Notes under the pieces: model-generated
What the model saw: the letters and a program-made list of their open reading frames with translations, nothing else
The model's database searches: none
What the model was told of the DNA's origin: nothing
Assembly (NCBI RefSeq): GCF_021049285.1
Contig: NZ_CP088017.1
Location: forward strand, 3,173,380 to 3,237,379
DNA from: Ruania halotolerans
GTDB lineage: Bacteria > Actinomycetota > Actinomycetes > Actinomycetales > Beutenbergiaceae
Reading direction: 5' to 3'
Length of the DNA: 64,000 bases
Part shown: positions 61,954 to 64,000 of the stretch, piece by piece
Numbering within the stretch: position 1 is the stretch's first letter
Layout of the letters: the number at the start of each line of letters is the position of its first letter
Position numbers and translations under genes: made by a program

Positions 61954-64000
61954 TCACAGCTTCTCCACCGGCGAGTACCTCAGCAGCAGACGCTTGACCC
62001 CACTGTCACCGAAGTCGATCTTTGCGACGGTGTTCGACCCGGTACCTTCCAGCGCCACCACTCGTCCCATGCCGTAGGCGTCGTGGGTGACCCGGTCGCC
62101 GATGTCGAGCGTGGGCACCTCCCCACGCGGAGTGGCCGAGCCGAAGCTCGCCGGCCGCTCGCCCCGCGTGGTGGTCTGCACCGGAGCCGACGGTCCGCGC
62201 GAGCCGCCACGCCCCTGCCCGGCACGTCCACCACCCCAACCGCTGCCCCCCGCTCGCAGGGCGGACATCGAGGACTCGGCCCGCTTCCAGTCGAGCAGCT
62301 CCTCGGGCACATCGGAGAGAAACCGGCTCGCGGGGAACTCGTTCGGGAGGCCGAAGGACGTCCGGACGGCGGCCCGGGTGAGATAGAGGCGCTGCCTCGC
62401 CCTGGTCAGCGCGACGTAGGCGAGCCGTCGCTCCTCGGCGAGTTCACTCGGGTCGGCGAGAGAGCGCTGGTGCGGGAATGTGCCGTCCTCAAGTCCGGTG
62501 ACGAACACCATCGGGAACTCGAGCCCTTTGGCGGTGTGCACGGTCATCAGGGTGACCATGCCCTGATCGTCATCGGGGATCTGATCGGCATCGGCCACCA
62601 GGGAGACCCGCTCAAGGAAGTCACCCAGGTCGCCCTCAGGATCAGACTCAGAGAATTCAGCGGCCACCGCGTGCAGCTCGGCGAGGTTCTCCACCCGGGA
62701 GTGGTCCTGTGGATCGCTACTCGCCCGCAGCTCTGCCAGATAGCCGGACCGATCGAGGGCCGCGTCGAGCACCTCGGCCGGAGGTGCCCCGCCGTCCGCG
62801 AGCGCCCGCAACTCACGCATCATCTGAGCGAACCCACGCACCGCCGTCATGGACCTCGTCGCAAGCCCGAGCACGTTGTCCAAATCCTCGATCGCGGCTC
62901 CGAAGGAGACGCGTTCGCGTTCGGCGTGTGCGGCAAGCATCGCCTCGGCGCGGTCTCCGAGGCCACGCTTGGGCACATTCAGGATGCGGCGCAGGTTCAC
63001 CGAATCGTCCGGGTTGGCGATCGAGCGCAGGTAGGCGATCGCGTCCTTGATCTCCTTACGCTCGTAGAACCGGGTGCCGCCCACTACCTTGTAGGGCAGT
63101 CCCACGCGGATCAGCACTTCTTCGAGGGCACGGGACTGGGCATTGGTCCGGTAGAACACGGCCACGTCGCGCGGGCTGATCTCACCGGCATCGATGAGCC
63201 CGTCGATCTCCTCGGCAATGAACCGGGCCTCTTCGTGTTCGTTGTCGGCCACGTAGCCGATGATCTGGGCGCCGGCGCCGGAGTCGGTCCATAGGTTCTT
63301 GGCGCGCCGCTCCGGGTTCTTGGCGATCACGGAGTTGGCCGCGGACAGGATCGTCTGTGTGGACCGGTAGTTCTGCTCCAGCACGATGGTGCGCGCGTTG
63401 GGATAGTCACCCTCGAACTCGAGGATGTTGCGGATGGTGGCGCCGCGGAAGGCGTAGATCGACTGATCCGAATCACCCACCACGGTCAGCTCGGCGGGCG
63501 GGAGCGCGGCCGGCGCACCTTCCTCGGCAACCGAACCTGCGCCGTCGGGGCCGTCAGCACCACCGGTGGCACCGGTGAGCTCGCGCACGAGCACGTACTG
63601 GGCGTGGTTGGTGTCCTGGTACTCGTCCACGAGGATGTGGCGGAACCGGCGCCGGTAATGCTCGGCCACTGCGGGGAATGCCTGCAGCAGGTTCACCGTG
63701 GACATGATGATGTCGTCGAAATCGAGGGCATGAGCCTGCCGGAGCCGCTCATTGTAGAGACGGTACGCGGCGGCAAGGTTCTGCTCGAACGGGTTCGACT
63801 CCCCCGCGGTGGCGGCATAGTCGTCCGGGTCGATGAGCTCATTCTTCAAGTCGGACACCCGGCGGCTGAACGCCTTCGGCGGGAATCGCTTGGGGTCGAG
63901 GTCCAGTTCCCGGCACACCAGCGTCATCAGCCGCTGGGAGTCGGCGGCATCGTAGATGGAGAACGAGGATCGGATCCCGAGGGTCTTCGCCTCGCGCCGA
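61954..64000 (-). CDS. pcrA: ATP-dependent DNA helicase PcrA/UvrD (5' end outside window)
   Basis: Superfamily 1A helicase for repair and removal of RecA or RNA polymerase; 681 codons of its C-terminal part are visible and the Walker A region lies beyond base 64000. Present: DEYQDTNHAQY (motif II), VVGDSDQSIYAFRGA (motif III), EQNYRSTQTIL (motif IV), TVHTAKGLEFPMVFV (motif V) and LAYVALTRARQRLYLT (motif VI). The end has a basic Gly-rich linker and the PcrA tudor-like domain (VTHDAYGMGRVVALEG) that binds RNA polymerase. Likely the last gene of its unit; the 120-bp gap before the small membrane protein gene contains that gene's promoter. Confidence 0.94.
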   Translation of the reverse strand, partial: RREAKTLGIRSSFSIYDAADSQRLMTLVCRELDLDPKRFPPKAFSRRVSDLKNELIDPDDYAATAGESNPFEQNLAAAYRLYNERLRQAHALDFDDIIMSTVNLLQAFPAVAEHYRRRFRHILVDEYQDTNHAQYVLVRELTGATGGADGPDGAGSVAEEGAPAALPPAELTVVGDSDQSIYAFRGATIRNILEFEGDYPNARTIVLEQNYRSTQTILSAANSVIAKNPERRAKNLWTDSGAGAQIIGYVADNEHEEARFIAEEIDGLIDAGEISPRDVAVFYRTNAQSRALEEVLIRVGLPYKVVGGTRFYERKEIKDAIAYLRSIANPDDSVNLRRILNVPKRGLGDRAEAMLAAHAERERVSFGAAIEDLDNVLGLATRSMTAVRGFAQMMRELRALADGGAPPAEVLDAALDRSGYLAELRASSDPQDHSRVENLAELHAVAAEFSESDPEGDLGDFLERVSLVADADQIPDDDQGMVTLMTVHTAKGLEFPMVFVTGLEDGTFPHQRSLADPSELAEERRLAYVALTRARQRLYLTRAAVRTSFGLPNEFPASRFLSDVPEELLDWKRAESSMSALRAGGSGWGGGRAGQGRGGSRGPSAPVQTTTRGERPASFGSATPRGEVPTLDIGDRVTHDAYGMGRVVALEGTGSNTVAKIDFGDSGVKRLLLRYSPVEKL

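Overview
The window is GC-rich, densely packed bacterial DNA with about 57 protein genes, no rRNA or tRNA that I could find, and no phage or insertion sequence. Codon use, many leaderless genes with a TANNNT box 6-7 nt before the start codon, very frequent 4-bp ATGA/GTGA gene overlaps, and marker families such as DUF3017, DUF6350, a CYTH protein and a eukaryote-like long DeoC point to a high-GC actinobacterium, most likely a Micrococcales member of the Ruania/Georgenia/Beutenbergia type. The species is an inference; I could not search a database.

Region 1-16.5 kb: a truncated quinone-reductase-like flavoprotein diverges from purine nucleoside phosphorylase and a PGM2-like phosphopentomutase. 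Then come a DUF1801/MscS pair, threonine dehydratase ilvA, a TetR/VOC divergent pair with a palindromic operator, a SRPBCC-DUF4166 pair, a LysR/EamA divergent pair, a CYTH protein, and a deoxyribose-use operon: deoC, a full aldehyde dehydrogenase and an aldehyde dehydrogenase half-protein without a catalytic domain. Region 16.5-31 kb, all on the minus strand: a polar amino-acid ABC importer, adenosine deaminase, two DUF202 membrane proteins behind thymidine phosphorylase, cytidine deaminase in an operon with a BmpA-type nucleoside ABC importer, an M20 amidohydrolase and mannose-1-phosphate guanylyltransferase. Together punA, the mutase, deoC, deoA, cdd, add and the importer form a nearly complete nucleoside uptake and pentose-salvage set within 30 kb.

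Region 31-48 kb: YihY membrane protein, 2H phosphoesterase, galT-galK, exonuclease III, a MarR/MMPL divergent pair, glyA-folD behind a ZTP riboswitch, a GNAT protein, purU, a small membrane protein and a GH38 alpha-mannosidase. Region 48-64 kb: malate dehydrogenase, aquaporin with a long acidic tail, DUF3017, a ferredoxin-reductase-like flavoprotein, a decayed fic gene, purN and purH (purH behind a second ZTP riboswitch), DUF6350, sucCD, an OafA/SGNH acyltransferase and the 3' part of a PcrA/UvrD helicase.

The least explained signals are non-coding. A 56-bp nested inverted-repeat element occurs three times in intergenic DNA (7073, 20538, 38990). A separate family sharing the 10-mer GGGCGGACTT sits in two tandem-repeat clusters (19.2-19.4 kb and 39.58-39.66 kb). 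Two ZTP riboswitches tie one-carbon metabolism to purine synthesis.
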